Source: JARLFX01 sp036404255 (GTDB lineage: Bacteria; Acidobacteriota; Terriglobia; Terriglobales; Acidobacteriaceae). Taken from it: a DNA stretch of 64,000 nucleotides. Below are positions 52,608 through 61,267 of this stretch, in pieces; the stretch's first letter is position 1, and each line of letters opens with the position of its first letter. Below the pieces are notes generated by a model. That model was not told where the DNA came from, searched no databases, and saw nothing but the letters and a program-made list of their open reading frames with translations. The stretch is from assembly GCA_036404255.1 (NCBI GenBank), contig DASWOP010000179.1, positions 1-64,000 on the forward strand, written 5' to 3'. Position numbers and translations under genes: made by a program.

Positions 52608-54845
52608 TCAGCGGATATCCGCTGCGCAGCGAAACCCAATCGTAGCGCTGCGATCCATCGACGGAGCCATCAGCAGGAACTTGCCATGCTGATCATTGTG
52701 GTATGCCTGTGGGAAATACCACGTGGATCCTTGCGGCTGGTAAAAGCTACCACCCCGCAAGATAGCAGCGCGTGTGTGCTCGTCCTCATAGGTGTCGGTC
52801 CATTGCCACACGTTCCCCACCATGTCCTCAATTCCGAACGGACTGGCAGCCGCCGGATGAGCGTCCACATCGTCAGGGTGCGTCAGAGTCCGACCGCGCT
52901 GCGGCACGGGCACCATCGCGGCATTCCAGTTATCACCCCACGGGAAAAGTCGGCCATCCAGCCCCTGCGCCGCATACTGCCATTCCCATTCATGCGGCAG
53001 CCGTTTGCCGGTCCAGCGCGCATAGGCTTCGGCGTCCTCCCGCGACACCCAGGTGACAGGACGATTAGCTCCGCCTTCCGGATAGCTTCCACCAATCCAG
53101 TCACGCAGGAAATTCAAACTGTCGCTGGGCGCATAGTGCGTCGCATCCAGAAAACGCTTGAATGCGCTGTTGGTGACGAGATAACGGTCAAGATAGAACT
53201 CCGCAACGTGCATCATACGGCGGTGAAAACGGCGTGCATCCGGCTCCCATGAATACTGGACATCGCCCCCTGCATCGTTGCCGCCTTCAATCTCAACACC
53301 ATGTACTTCAAATAGAAAGTCTGCCGCCGGAATTCGCACCATACCATCTGGCACGGAAGACACGGGGGCAGGCGGATTCGCAACCATTCGTTGAGGGAGC
53401 GAATGCCAGTTATTCGAAAACGACGAGAGTGGCGCACTCGTGATGCTGGCCATCTGCTGCAGAAGTTGCTGAAAGGCGTTAGCCTTCGCTTCCTGGATGG
53501 CAGCAACGGCGCCAAAAGCGCGGTCTTCTAAACTGAACTCAAGCACATCGTTGCCGCCAGCGGTGTGCGGCACAAGTTTCGTCCCATGGTACAGATCCAG
53601 ATAGGTGATACCTGCTTGATGAGGCACTGCAAGTTGCTCGCCCGCGACCGCATAGCTATTGCGGTTCACAATCGTCCAAACGGCAGCGTCGTCCAGGGGC
53701 CACCGGCTGGCGAAAACACCATATTGCAGCGTCGGATAGAAGGGCTGCCATCCGGCACTGACCAGAAAAGGCGCAAGACCGCGCTCCAGTGTGGCAACGC
53801 GTCGCGTCGCCTCGCCATCTCGCGGGGTAATTCCGTTCCAGATACCCCAGACGTTCTCCCAACTCTCCCAACCCACGCCATTGAAGAACGCGAACTGCAG
53901 GTCATCAGTCTTGTCCCGGCGCCAGCGCCCCGAGATGTTTACCATGTGCCGCGGTTGCAGCCATTTGTAACGATCCACCATCGGCACCAAGGGAAATTCG
54001 TACTGCCCCCAGGTCATCACGTTCCAGGCAAGTGCCTCGTCAGAGGGTCCGTGCTCCGGCTGAAACGCCAGCGGATGATCGATACGCTCCGCCGCGCTGG
54101 AAAATACCAGTGGAACGCCGTCCTGCGTATCTCCGTTCACGCCGTCGGCATCCACTTGCCGCATCAGTTCCGCGATTGCAGCCGGCCACGCCGGCTTCGG
54201 CGCATGTGTACCCTGATCCCACAGCATCATCGGAAACAGTACACGCACATGGTGCCGGTGGAAGTCACTGACGATCTGCTTCACGCCCTCAAGCCCGCCG
54301 GGCATGGAAAGGATCATCTCCTGCTGATTTCGATCATCGATTCCCAGGTTTGGGTAAGTGGGCCACAGCAGCACGGCGTCGATTCCGCCGTAACGTTTCT
54401 TCAGATCGTCGAGATAACGGGACACCGTGTAGTGGCCGGTCACTGGATCAAAGAGGTAACGGTCGTGCACCATAGCCTGCGCCTGAATGAAGCTGGATTG
54501 CGTCCACGCGAGAGCAGACAGATGATAGCGGGTCTCGTCGAAACCGGTCCGGATCCGCCGCTCATCCCGCCAATGGGTTACATCCGCCAGCCATGTAGCA
54601 TAATCTGCCGCGGCGCAGGCGATGTAGGGCCCCTCGCGGACACTCTTCGCGTTCAAGCAGGTGGGCCCGGGGATCTGCGATTTGATTGGGGCAAAATGCG
54701 TGTCCTGCGCCAAAGACACCGTCAAACTTCCAGCCGGAATCCACAACAGCGCGACCCCGCACAGAGTTCCCCGCACGAGACGCAGCATCCACTTTGCGAG
54801 GGGGTCTCGTACGTAGCAGCAAGATGACCTCCGGAGCCTTTTCAT
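52608..54845 (-). CDS. Fusion of a TIM-barrel GH-like domain and an FGE-like domain lacking catalytic Cys
   Basis: 745 residues; the signal peptide MLRLVRGTLCGVALLWIPAGS begins at residue 20, so a later start (54788) is possible. Residues ~60-470 look like a glycoside hydrolase barrel (LTHWRDERRIRTGFD-like segment, YGGIDAVLLWPTYPN, HHVRVLFPMMLWDQG, DADGVNGDTQDGVP) of no family I can name. Residues ~500-745 form an FGE/SUMF1-type fold (VPDGMVRIPAADFLFEV, WVSREDAEAYARWTGKRLPH, GNVWQWTDTYEDEHTRAAILR, GFRCA), but the position of the FGE Cys pair is SFYQPQGSTWYF with no Cys. It is therefore not an FGE; the domain may bind a ligand or metal. Two nt separate it from the GH172 stop, so it is in that operon. 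Confidence 0.75.
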   Translation of the reverse strand: MKRLRRSSCCYVRDPLAKWMLRLVRGTLCGVALLWIPAGSLTVSLAQDTHFAPIKSQIPGPTCLNAKSVREGPYIACAAADYATWLADVTHWRDERRIRTGFDETRYHLSALAWTQSSFIQAQAMVHDRYLFDPVTGHYTVSRYLDDLKKRYGGIDAVLLWPTYPNLGIDDRNQQEMILSMPGGLEGVKQIVSDFHRHHVRVLFPMMLWDQGTHAPKPAWPAAIAELMRQVDADGVNGDTQDGVPLVFSSAAERIDHPLAFQPEHGPSDEALAWNVMTWGQYEFPLVPMVDRYKWLQPRHMVNISGRWRRDKTDDLQFAFFNGVGWESWENVWGIWNGITPRDGEATRRVATLERGLAPFLVSAGWQPFYPTLQYGVFASRWPLDDAAVWTIVNRNSYAVAGEQLAVPHQAGITYLDLYHGTKLVPHTAGGNDVLEFSLEDRAFGAVAAIQEAKANAFQQLLQQMASITSAPLSSFSNNWHSLPQRMVANPPAPVSSVPDGMVRIPAADFLFEVHGVEIEGGNDAGGDVQYSWEPDARRFHRRMMHVAEFYLDRYLVTNSAFKRFLDATHYAPSDSLNFLRDWIGGSYPEGGANRPVTWVSREDAEAYARWTGKRLPHEWEWQYAAQGLDGRLFPWGDNWNAAMVPVPQRGRTLTHPDDVDAHPAAASPFGIEDMVGNVWQWTDTYEDEHTRAAILRGGSFYQPQGSTWYFPQAYHNDQHGKFLLMAPSMDRSATIGFRCAADIR

Positions 54846-54847
54846 AT

Positions 54848-56026
54848 TTACTGCTTGTTCGGCGACTGGGGTTCTATTTTGACGGGCGTTGCGACACCGG
54901 GGCCACCGACCAGTTGAACTGCCGGCATCCTGTCCATGATCGAGAGCAGCGGAGGCAGAAGTGCATGCGGCAATGCTTGGTACCAGTACGCGGTGGCATA
55001 GTAGTTGTCCGAGCGGTGGTTGGCACTCCCATGCTCGATGCCGGCGATCAGCGACCGGGTAAACGGAATCGGCTCCTCTAGGTGGAAGCGATACATGGTG
55101 TAACGGCTCCCGATATGCTCATCGCCCATACGGAAGATACCGAATTGGGGCTCCGTATAGTTACCCGGCCAGAAGTCGAACGCGCCTAAAAAATAATCCT
55201 CTGAGCCAGTGCCTGCAACAGAAGGAGTCTTCTCTCCATCAACGAAGAACATGTCGTCGCCCTCACCCCACCAGCCTTCCTGATTCTGTAGCACTGACAG
55301 AACTACACCTACATACTGCCCCCGGCCCGTAGCCTCCAGCCAGTTGAAGTTCCCCTTACCATCAAGATTAGGTTTTTTCCCAGCGTCGCGGTTATTCTTC
55401 CAGTCATCCGTCCAGCCGTGGGTCGGCTGCTGCTGGGTAAACGCGGCATGGAAGTAAAGCGTATCCGCGTGTAACGGCTTATTGTGGATCACGTAATCGA
55501 GATTGAAGTAGATGTGCTTGATCATCTGCTTCCCCTCGTTCGTCAGCGTGATCCGTGCATGCTTACGGAACGGCATCGGGAAGAAGCTATTGAGCGCACG
55601 GTCTGGCCCCACTGACAGCATCTCTGACGACCACGGTCGCAGATCGCCGAAGTGCTCCCCAAAAAAATCACCCAGCGTCATTTCTACGCTCGGTTCGGCC
55701 TCGTTGTCCCAGTACATGCGTAGGACGATCTTCTTCATGTAGAAGTCTTCCTGCGATCCCGGTGAGAGCGTGAACCACATGTGCGTGACCGTGCCAGGAC
55801 CATCGGTATCCAGAAGTGTTAGTATTCCGCCCGCTACTACATCACGGTAATCGGCATTTCCCCCTGCCGGGTCGCTGGATGAGCTGCGATGCGCGCGATA
55901 GTCCTGCATCTGCGTCAAGTTGGGGTGCTCGACCGTATTCTGCCCCAACAGGGATAACCCGCAGAAAAAGACGATCCCCACGAGCAGCGCTTTAAAGCCA
56001 ATCCAGCCCGATACCCGTTGATTCAT
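54848..56026 (-). CDS. Exported GH172 (DUF2961) glycosidase
   Basis: 392 residues from the ATG at 56026 (GGGAGA 8 nt upstream; an earlier in-frame start at 56041 is weaker). A signal peptide (FKALLVGIVFFCGLSLLG) is followed by the DUF2961 jelly-roll pattern: GGILTLLDTDGPGTVTHMWF, MTLGDFFGEHFG, EGWWGEGDDMFFVDGE and AGTGSEDYFLGAFDFWPG. GH172 members act on alpha-D-fructofuranosides, alpha-arabinofuranosides or related furanosides and form oligomers. Motif site 4 lies 145 nt upstream. It forms a unit with the GH/FGE-like fusion gene. Confidence 0.88.
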   Translation of the reverse strand: MNQRVSGWIGFKALLVGIVFFCGLSLLGQNTVEHPNLTQMQDYRAHRSSSSDPAGGNADYRDVVAGGILTLLDTDGPGTVTHMWFTLSPGSQEDFYMKKIVLRMYWDNEAEPSVEMTLGDFFGEHFGDLRPWSSEMLSVGPDRALNSFFPMPFRKHARITLTNEGKQMIKHIYFNLDYVIHNKPLHADTLYFHAAFTQQQPTHGWTDDWKNNRDAGKKPNLDGKGNFNWLEATGRGQYVGVVLSVLQNQEGWWGEGDDMFFVDGEKTPSVAGTGSEDYFLGAFDFWPGNYTEPQFGIFRMGDEHIGSRYTMYRFHLEEPIPFTRSLIAGIEHGSANHRSDNYYATAYWYQALPHALLPPLLSIMDRMPAVQLVGGPGVATPVKIEPQSPNKQ

Positions 56027-56170
56027 TTTCAAATCTCCCACAACACACCTCTTTCTTCTTCGCCAATCGGTAAGACCGGCGGAATTCTAAGACCCTGCGG
56101 CATCTTCAGCTACAACCGACGGAAAACACCAATCTGCCAGTTGACACTATCCCTTGCGCGTATATCGCTG

Positions 56171-56190
56171 ACAAGTTCCCAGGAGTTAAT
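56171..56190 (-). promoter_or_regulatory. Shared 20-bp element, site 4 (upstream of GH172)
   Basis: Minus-strand ATTAACTCCTGGGAACTTGT. The ends TTAACTCC and AACTTG are identical to site 1; the four central bases differ. It lies 145 nt before the GH172 start. Half-sites TAAC and GAAC are 10 nt apart, as in the other sites. Confidence 0.65.
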
Positions 56191-56300
56191 GCGCGCGTTA
56201 ATCAGGCACTTAACATGTCTGGATCGAACGTCCGCTAATCGAAGCGCCCTATCCGTGAGAAGACTGGCAGGACGCCCGACCTTCGAGTCGATGCGACTCC

Positions 56301-57596
56301 CTATAGCGCAGTCCGATGGGAAACCTGCTGACGAGCCGACTGTAGCGTATACCGGTGCTGAATTGGTTGCGCGAGCCGCCACTGCTCCGCATCCGCTGCA
56401 TCCAGAGCAATCTTTACCGCAGCCAGTATCCGGTCATTCTCCGGACTTGGCACATTGCGAAGCAGGTGGTTTCGGTTTGTGTCCAGGGAAATCTTTCCAT
56501 CATTCGCAAGAAGCACCATCATGGCCTGCCGCCGCATCGGGGTATCGAGCGTGGCCAGATTTATACCCTTGAGCAGCTCTTCGCTCGTAAATACTCCCAC
56601 GGAGCTGCCGTCAATCCCCAACTCATAACGTCCTTCATGCAGGTTTGTAACCGTCAGCAACTCCTGGTCGAGATCCTGGATCACAGTAGATGACCGCAGC
56701 GCGAGCGCCGTCACCGGCTCCGTCGCGGTTGCAGGCAACGGCAACGGCAGTGCTTTGTCCAACTGCGTCCACGACAGTTCCCGATCCAATAGCTTCACGT
56801 CTGTCACCAAGCTGTTGGCTGACGAGATCGCGACACCACGGGCACCATTCAGAGTCACCGTGGTCACCACCGGAGACGCGTTCCAGCCCTTCAGAAGCAC
56901 GTCCGCCATGATCCAGTGCATTCCCGGACCTGGATGCACATGATCCGCAATCAGCATCGGTGCCAGCCCTGGATCGCTCGCCTTGGCATTTGTCAGCACC
57001 TCCACCATGGGTGCGTTCGGATCCACAACGGCCATCTTCCGCTCGGCGGCCAGGCGCGCTACTGAATCGCCCATCTGGACCAGAAAACCGTTATATCCCT
57101 GTATACCCGATCCCGTCCGCGTGATTTCGTCATAGGGCGAAGGCCGCAGGTTCACCACCTTCGCCACCGGGACGTGCGTCTTGATCTCATCCAGTATGTA
57201 GGTGTAACCGCGCTCGTAAGTATGCAAGATTCCAGCGTCGTAGGGCCGATAATAGCCGTCGTTCATGCCCAACATGATGGTGACAATCGTCGGTTTCAGA
57301 TCGAAAACATCGCGGGGCAGTCGCTGGTCAATCGTCCCTCCCCCGCCTCCGTTCACCTTGTCGCCTGAAACGCCCGACATCAGGAAGATCACGTGGTTCG
57401 AAGGGAACCTGGTCAGCGTATAAAGCTCCACAAAGCGCGTGTAATACTGCTGCTCCGTAATGCTGTCGCCATAAAACACCACTCTGTCGCCGCTTTGCAG
57501 GGCAAATGACGCGGCCTGGGCGATGGCGGCAACCGGCTGAATACTACACGCAAAAGCCAACACCAGGTACCAGTTCCATAGCAGCTTCTTCATCAT
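56301..57596 (-). CDS. Exported SGNH/GDSL hydrolase, probable carbohydrate esterase
   Basis: 431 residues from the ATG at 57596 (GAGGAGAG upstream); an open frame to 57644 is longer but lacks a site. A signal peptide (LWNWYLVLAFACSIQPVAAIAQ) precedes an SGNH fold: GDSITEQQYY (catalytic Ser), SGVSGDKVNGGGG (Gly), GMNDGYYRP (Asn) and DHVHPGPGMHW (Asp/His). A ~200-residue C-terminal region of unknown type follows. SGNH enzymes near glycosidases often remove acetyl groups from polysaccharides. Motif site 3 lies 59 nt upstream. The 274-bp gap to GH172 carries site 4, so the two may be separate units. Confidence 0.88.
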   Translation of the reverse strand: MMKKLLWNWYLVLAFACSIQPVAAIAQAASFALQSGDRVVFYGDSITEQQYYTRFVELYTLTRFPSNHVIFLMSGVSGDKVNGGGGGTIDQRLPRDVFDLKPTIVTIMLGMNDGYYRPYDAGILHTYERGYTYILDEIKTHVPVAKVVNLRPSPYDEITRTGSGIQGYNGFLVQMGDSVARLAAERKMAVVDPNAPMVEVLTNAKASDPGLAPMLIADHVHPGPGMHWIMADVLLKGWNASPVVTTVTLNGARGVAISSANSLVTDVKLLDRELSWTQLDKALPLPLPATATEPVTALALRSSTVIQDLDQELLTVTNLHEGRYELGIDGSSVGVFTSEELLKGINLATLDTPMRRQAMMVLLANDGKISLDTNRNHLLRNVPSPENDRILAAVKIALDAADAEQWRLAQPIQHRYTLQSARQQVSHRTAL

Positions 57597-57654
57597 CACT
57601 CTCCTCGCGCCCACCGGCAGCCAGATCACTTTACTTGCTTTCATACCGGCAGCG

Positions 57655-57674
57655 CCAAGTTAGACAGAGTTAAC
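57655..57674 (-). promoter_or_regulatory. Shared 20-bp element, site 3 (upstream of SGNH gene)
   Basis: Minus-strand GTTAACTCTGTCTAACTTGG. Core TTAAC-N7-AACTTG intact. It lies 59 nt before the ATG at 57596, in the 421-bp divergent region that also carries site 2. A weaker match, TTAACGCCATTTAC, lies at 57741. Confidence 0.7.
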
Positions 57675-57905
57675 TGCCGAAGCAATCCAAAAACTACTCA
57701 GAGCCTTCCAAGCTGCCAATCGCCGCATCCCACACGTGCGTTAACGCCATTTACGCGCAATATCGCCGGGTTCCTCATCTTCGAAATCTCTGCCAAAATA
57801 AAGCCATATCGCTATGTCAATAGGATGTTGGCTCTCCTCACCTCCACAATTTCTGACCTCGCAACCTCAATTCCTTAACGTAATTCGCCATACTTCCAAC
57901 TAAAC

Positions 57906-57925
57906 CTTAACGCTGTAAAACTTGC
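57906..57925 (+). promoter_or_regulatory. Shared 20-bp element, site 2 (upstream of GH3-GH16-GH31)
   Basis: CTTAACGCTGTAAAACTTGC, matching site 1 at 17 of 20 positions. It lies 93 nt before the ATG at 58018. TAAC and AAAC half-sites are 10 nt apart. The rest of 57597-58017 shows no gene. Confidence 0.7.
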
Positions 57926-58017
57926 TTCCGACTATCCCGCGGTTGTTCTATGAATTCGACCCTATTGGAGGGCCTTTTCATTCTTCAGGCTCGAATACGA
58001 GACCTTCCGTGAGGCCC

Positions 58018-60399
58018 ATGCAGCATCCAAACAGAACACCCCCTTCTTTCGATACAGACCAACTACAAAGGTCTTCGCTGTCCCGTACAGCAACTCTCAT
58101 CATGGGCTCTCTCCTAGCCGTCTGCTCCTGCCTCTCTGCCACGGCACAGCCTCCGCAGACCAAACCCAGTAATCGCGCGGTCGATGCACGCGTCGAGGTC
58201 TTGCTCCAAAAAATGACCGTCGCTGAAAAAATTGGGCAACTGAATCAACTCGATTCTAAGGATGAGTCCGACGAAAGCATCCGACGCGGCGAGGTCGGCG
58301 CCTTTCTTAACCTGACCGACCCCGTAGAGATTAATCGCGTGCAACGCATTGCCATGGACCAGTCCCGGATGCACATTCCTTTGCTGCTGGGCTTCGATGT
58401 CATTAATGGATTCCGCACGCTATTCCCTATAGCCCTGGGACAGGCCGCAACCTGGGATCCGGCGCTGATCCAAACCATGCATGCGGCCATGGCACAGGAG
58501 ACCGCGGTCGTTGGAATCAACTGGACTTTTGCTCCGATGCTCGATATTGCGCGCGATCCGCGCTGGGGCCGGATCGTGGAAGGTTCAGGCGAAGACCCCT
58601 ACCTGGCCAGCAGAATTGCCGTAGCGAAAGTCCTCGGTCTGCAAGGGCCCCGGCTTGGCACCCCCGGTAGAATTCTCGCCTGCGTGAAGCATTTCGCCGG
58701 TTATGGCGCTCCCCCCGGAGGCCGCGACTATGATTCTGTCTACCTTCCCGAAGTTCAACTCCAGAACGTCTACCTTCCGCCCTTTCGCGCAGCTATCAGG
58801 GCCGGAGCGGGAAGCGTGATGAGCGCTTACATGGCGCTCAACGACGTACCCGCCAGTGGCAACACGTATCTTCTTCACAATGTGCTGCGCGATCAATGGG
58901 GTTTCCAAGGATTCGTCGTCAGCGATTCATGGGCAATCCACACCATGAAGGCCGAGGGATATGTCAGCAGTCTCGACGAGGCTGCCCTCCGTGCCCTGAA
59001 AGCCGGTGAAAACATGGATATGGGAAGCGAGACATATTCCAGGTTTCTCCCGGAATATATCGCCAACCGCCGCATCTCCATACGCGAATTGGATGATGCG
59101 GTTCGACCAATTCTCCGCACAAAAATTCTTATGGGGCTGTTCGAACATCCATACGCTGATACCGGCAAGGCTGAATCCATACTGACCGATCCCGCCCATC
59201 GCAGACTCGCCCGTAGCGCAGCCGCCGAGACAGCCGTACTGCTGCGTAACGAGAAGCATACCCTTCCCATTCCGCCCAACATCCACTCCATCGCCGTCAT
59301 CGGCACACTTGCCAATAATCCCTTGGCCCTGATGGGCTCGTGGCCCGGTAAAGCGAAGAAGTCGGAGACGGTTTCGGTCCTCTCCGGCATCCGCGAGCAT
59401 GCCGGTTCTGCGATCCAGGTCCTATATGAGCCGGGAGTTTCCATCGGCCGTGAACCCCAGACGGCGCTGAACCCTGATACCATCGACCCCAACAACCAAG
59501 CCTCGGCCTCCGCCATCCAAAAAGCCGTAACCGCTTCCCTCGAGACCGACTTCACCATCCTTGTCCTTGGAGAAGACTCCTCGATGAATGGTGAGTACGG
59601 CTCTCGCGCCTCCATCGATCTGCCCGGCCAGCAGGAGAATCTCTTGCTGGCTGTCACCGAGGCAACGCGCAAGGCGGGCAAGCCCGTAGCCCTCATCCTG
59701 GTCAACGGAAGGCCACTGAACATCACCTGGGCCTCTACCCATGTGCCCGCCATCCTGGAGGTCTGGCAGCCCGGTACCGAAGGCGGCCATGCTGTGGCCG
59801 ATCTGCTCTTCGGCGACGCTAATCCCGGTGGCAAGCTTCCGCTCAGTTGGCCACGTTCCACCGGGCAGATCCCCATCTATTACGCACACAATGCCACTAA
59901 GGTCAATCAGGAAGCCGCCGACTTCAAATCGTTCTACTGGGATGAACCAACGACACCGCTGTATCCCTTTGGTTATGGTCTGAGCTACGCCAGTTTCACC
60001 ATTCGTGACTTGAAGCTGAACACTGCTGAGATCAGCCCAAGTGGTTCGCTCGAGGCCAGCGCAGTCGTCGAAAACAACAGTTCTGTCAACGGCGATGAGG
60101 TGGTCCAGGTCTACACGCACCAGTGTGCGGGTAGCGCCGTTCGCCCCGTACGTGAACTCAAGGGGTTCGAACGGGTCTATCTGCATCCCGGTGAATCGAA
60201 GACCGTGCACTTCACCATCGGTCCCGACGAACTTCAGTTCTGGAGTCCCCGCACCCGGACGTGGGCAGTGGAACCCGGCGACTTTGAGCTGTGGATCGGC
60301 GACAGTTCGCGCGCCTCATTGCACGAGACCTTCAAAGTCAACGGCCCGGAAAAAATTGCGACGAAAGAAAGTACAAGAACGGTATCTCAACATGAATAG
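58018..60399 (+). CDS. Exported GH3 beta-glucosidase/xylosidase
   Basis: 793 residues from the ATG at 58018; an open frame from 57922 exists but would run through the motif site. A signal peptide (TATLIMGSLLAVCSCLSATAQ) starts near residue 25. GH3 features: LGFDVINGFRTLFPIALGQA, VKHFAGYGAPPGGRDYDSVY, nucleophile Asp303 in FVVSDSWA, and a C-terminal FnIII-like domain (GDEVVQVYTHQCAGSAVRPV). It is related to but clearly distinct from the GH3 at 50180. Its stop overlaps the GH16 start by 8 nt; GH3, GH16 and GH31 form one tightly packed operon. Confidence 0.93.
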   Translation: MQHPNRTPPSFDTDQLQRSSLSRTATLIMGSLLAVCSCLSATAQPPQTKPSNRAVDARVEVLLQKMTVAEKIGQLNQLDSKDESDESIRRGEVGAFLNLTDPVEINRVQRIAMDQSRMHIPLLLGFDVINGFRTLFPIALGQAATWDPALIQTMHAAMAQETAVVGINWTFAPMLDIARDPRWGRIVEGSGEDPYLASRIAVAKVLGLQGPRLGTPGRILACVKHFAGYGAPPGGRDYDSVYLPEVQLQNVYLPPFRAAIRAGAGSVMSAYMALNDVPASGNTYLLHNVLRDQWGFQGFVVSDSWAIHTMKAEGYVSSLDEAALRALKAGENMDMGSETYSRFLPEYIANRRISIRELDDAVRPILRTKILMGLFEHPYADTGKAESILTDPAHRRLARSAAAETAVLLRNEKHTLPIPPNIHSIAVIGTLANNPLALMGSWPGKAKKSETVSVLSGIREHAGSAIQVLYEPGVSIGREPQTALNPDTIDPNNQASASAIQKAVTASLETDFTILVLGEDSSMNGEYGSRASIDLPGQQENLLLAVTEATRKAGKPVALILVNGRPLNITWASTHVPAILEVWQPGTEGGHAVADLLFGDANPGGKLPLSWPRSTGQIPIYYAHNATKVNQEAADFKSFYWDEPTTPLYPFGYGLSYASFTIRDLKLNTAEISPSGSLEASAVVENNSSVNGDEVVQVYTHQCAGSAVRPVRELKGFERVYLHPGESKTVHFTIGPDELQFWSPRTRTWAVEPGDFELWIGDSSRASLHETFKVNGPEKIATKESTRTVSQHE

Positions 60400-61267
60400 G
60401 CCAACAAAGATGCACAAGCTGACAGGCTGGACCAGCCTGACATCTACCCTCATCTCCACGTTTCTACTTTCCGCACCGGTAGCCTATGCCTCCTGGTTTC
60501 ACCGCAAAGAAAAGCTGGTTTGGCAGGAGAAGTTCAAACCCCATGGAAGCCCCCGGCCCGATCCAGCTATCTGGTCGTACGATGAAGGAGGCGACGGTTG
60601 GGGCAATGGCGAACTGGAGTTCTACTGCGCCTATGGTTCCAGCAAGCGCCCCTGCGATCCGGCCAGCCCCAACGCCTTTGTCGGCAAGGATGGTTTCCTC
60701 CACATCGTCGCGCGCAAAATACCTGACGGACGCTTCACCTCGGCCCGCCTGCTCTCTCATAAGCTGAAGACCTTCCAGTACGGACGCTTCGAAGCGCGCA
60801 TCCGCGTTCCCGCGGGACAGGGCATGTGGCCCGCCTTCTGGCTGCTCGGAGAAGACATCGACCAGGTGAAATGGCCCGCGTGCGGCGAACTCGACGTGAT
60901 GGAAAACATCGGAAAACTGCCCGATACAATCTACGGATCTGTTCATGGCAAAGGCTTCACGGGCACCGCGATCAGCACATCCACAAAGCTGCCCAATGGC
61001 ACGCCCTTTGCGTCCGGTTTTCATACCTTCGGCATGATCTGGAGGCCCGGCAGCATCTCATACTACGTGGACGATCCCCACAGGCCTTACATCATTGACA
61101 CGCCAAAAGATCTCCCCGCCGGCGCGGTCTGGCCCTTCGACGGAGGAAGATTTTTCTTATTATTGAACCTTGCCGTGGGCGGTGGCTGGCCAGGCAGCCC
61201 AGACTCGTCCACGACGTTTCCGTCAGAGATGCTGGTGGACTACGTAAAAGTTTGGGAGTTGAAATAA
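60392..61267 (+). CDS. Exported GH16 endo-glucanase (laminarinase/lichenase type)
   Basis: 291 residues from the ATG at 60392, inside the end of the GH3 gene; upstream open frame to 60041 is a shadow. A signal peptide (LTSTLISTFLLSAPVAYA) precedes the GH16 jelly roll. The catalytic motif is GELDVMENIG with Glu166 (nucleophile), Asp168 and Glu171 (acid/base). FEARIRVPAGQGMWPAFWLLG and FLLLNLAVGGGWPG are family hallmarks. The ExDxxE form with the extra Met is that of beta-1,3(4)-glucanases, so laminarin or mixed-linkage glucan is the likely substrate; xyloglucan or agar activity is less likely. Its TAA overlaps the GH31 ATG by one base. Confidence 0.93.
   Translation: MNRPTKMHKLTGWTSLTSTLISTFLLSAPVAYASWFHRKEKLVWQEKFKPHGSPRPDPAIWSYDEGGDGWGNGELEFYCAYGSSKRPCDPASPNAFVGKDGFLHIVARKIPDGRFTSARLLSHKLKTFQYGRFEARIRVPAGQGMWPAFWLLGEDIDQVKWPACGELDVMENIGKLPDTIYGSVHGKGFTGTAISTSTKLPNGTPFASGFHTFGMIWRPGSISYYVDDPHRPYIIDTPKDLPAGAVWPFDGGRFFLLLNLAVGGGWPGSPDSSTTFPSEMLVDYVKVWELK

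Noticed and set aside
57906..57925. The shared 20-bp element as a sigma-factor promoter
   Set aside because: No common -10 box appears at a fixed distance after the four sites and distance to start codons varies from 59 to 145 nt.
60041..60391. Upstream extension of the GH16 frame
   Set aside because: It runs antiparallel in frame through GH3 codons without GH16 similarity; the ATG at 60392 gives a clean signal peptide.
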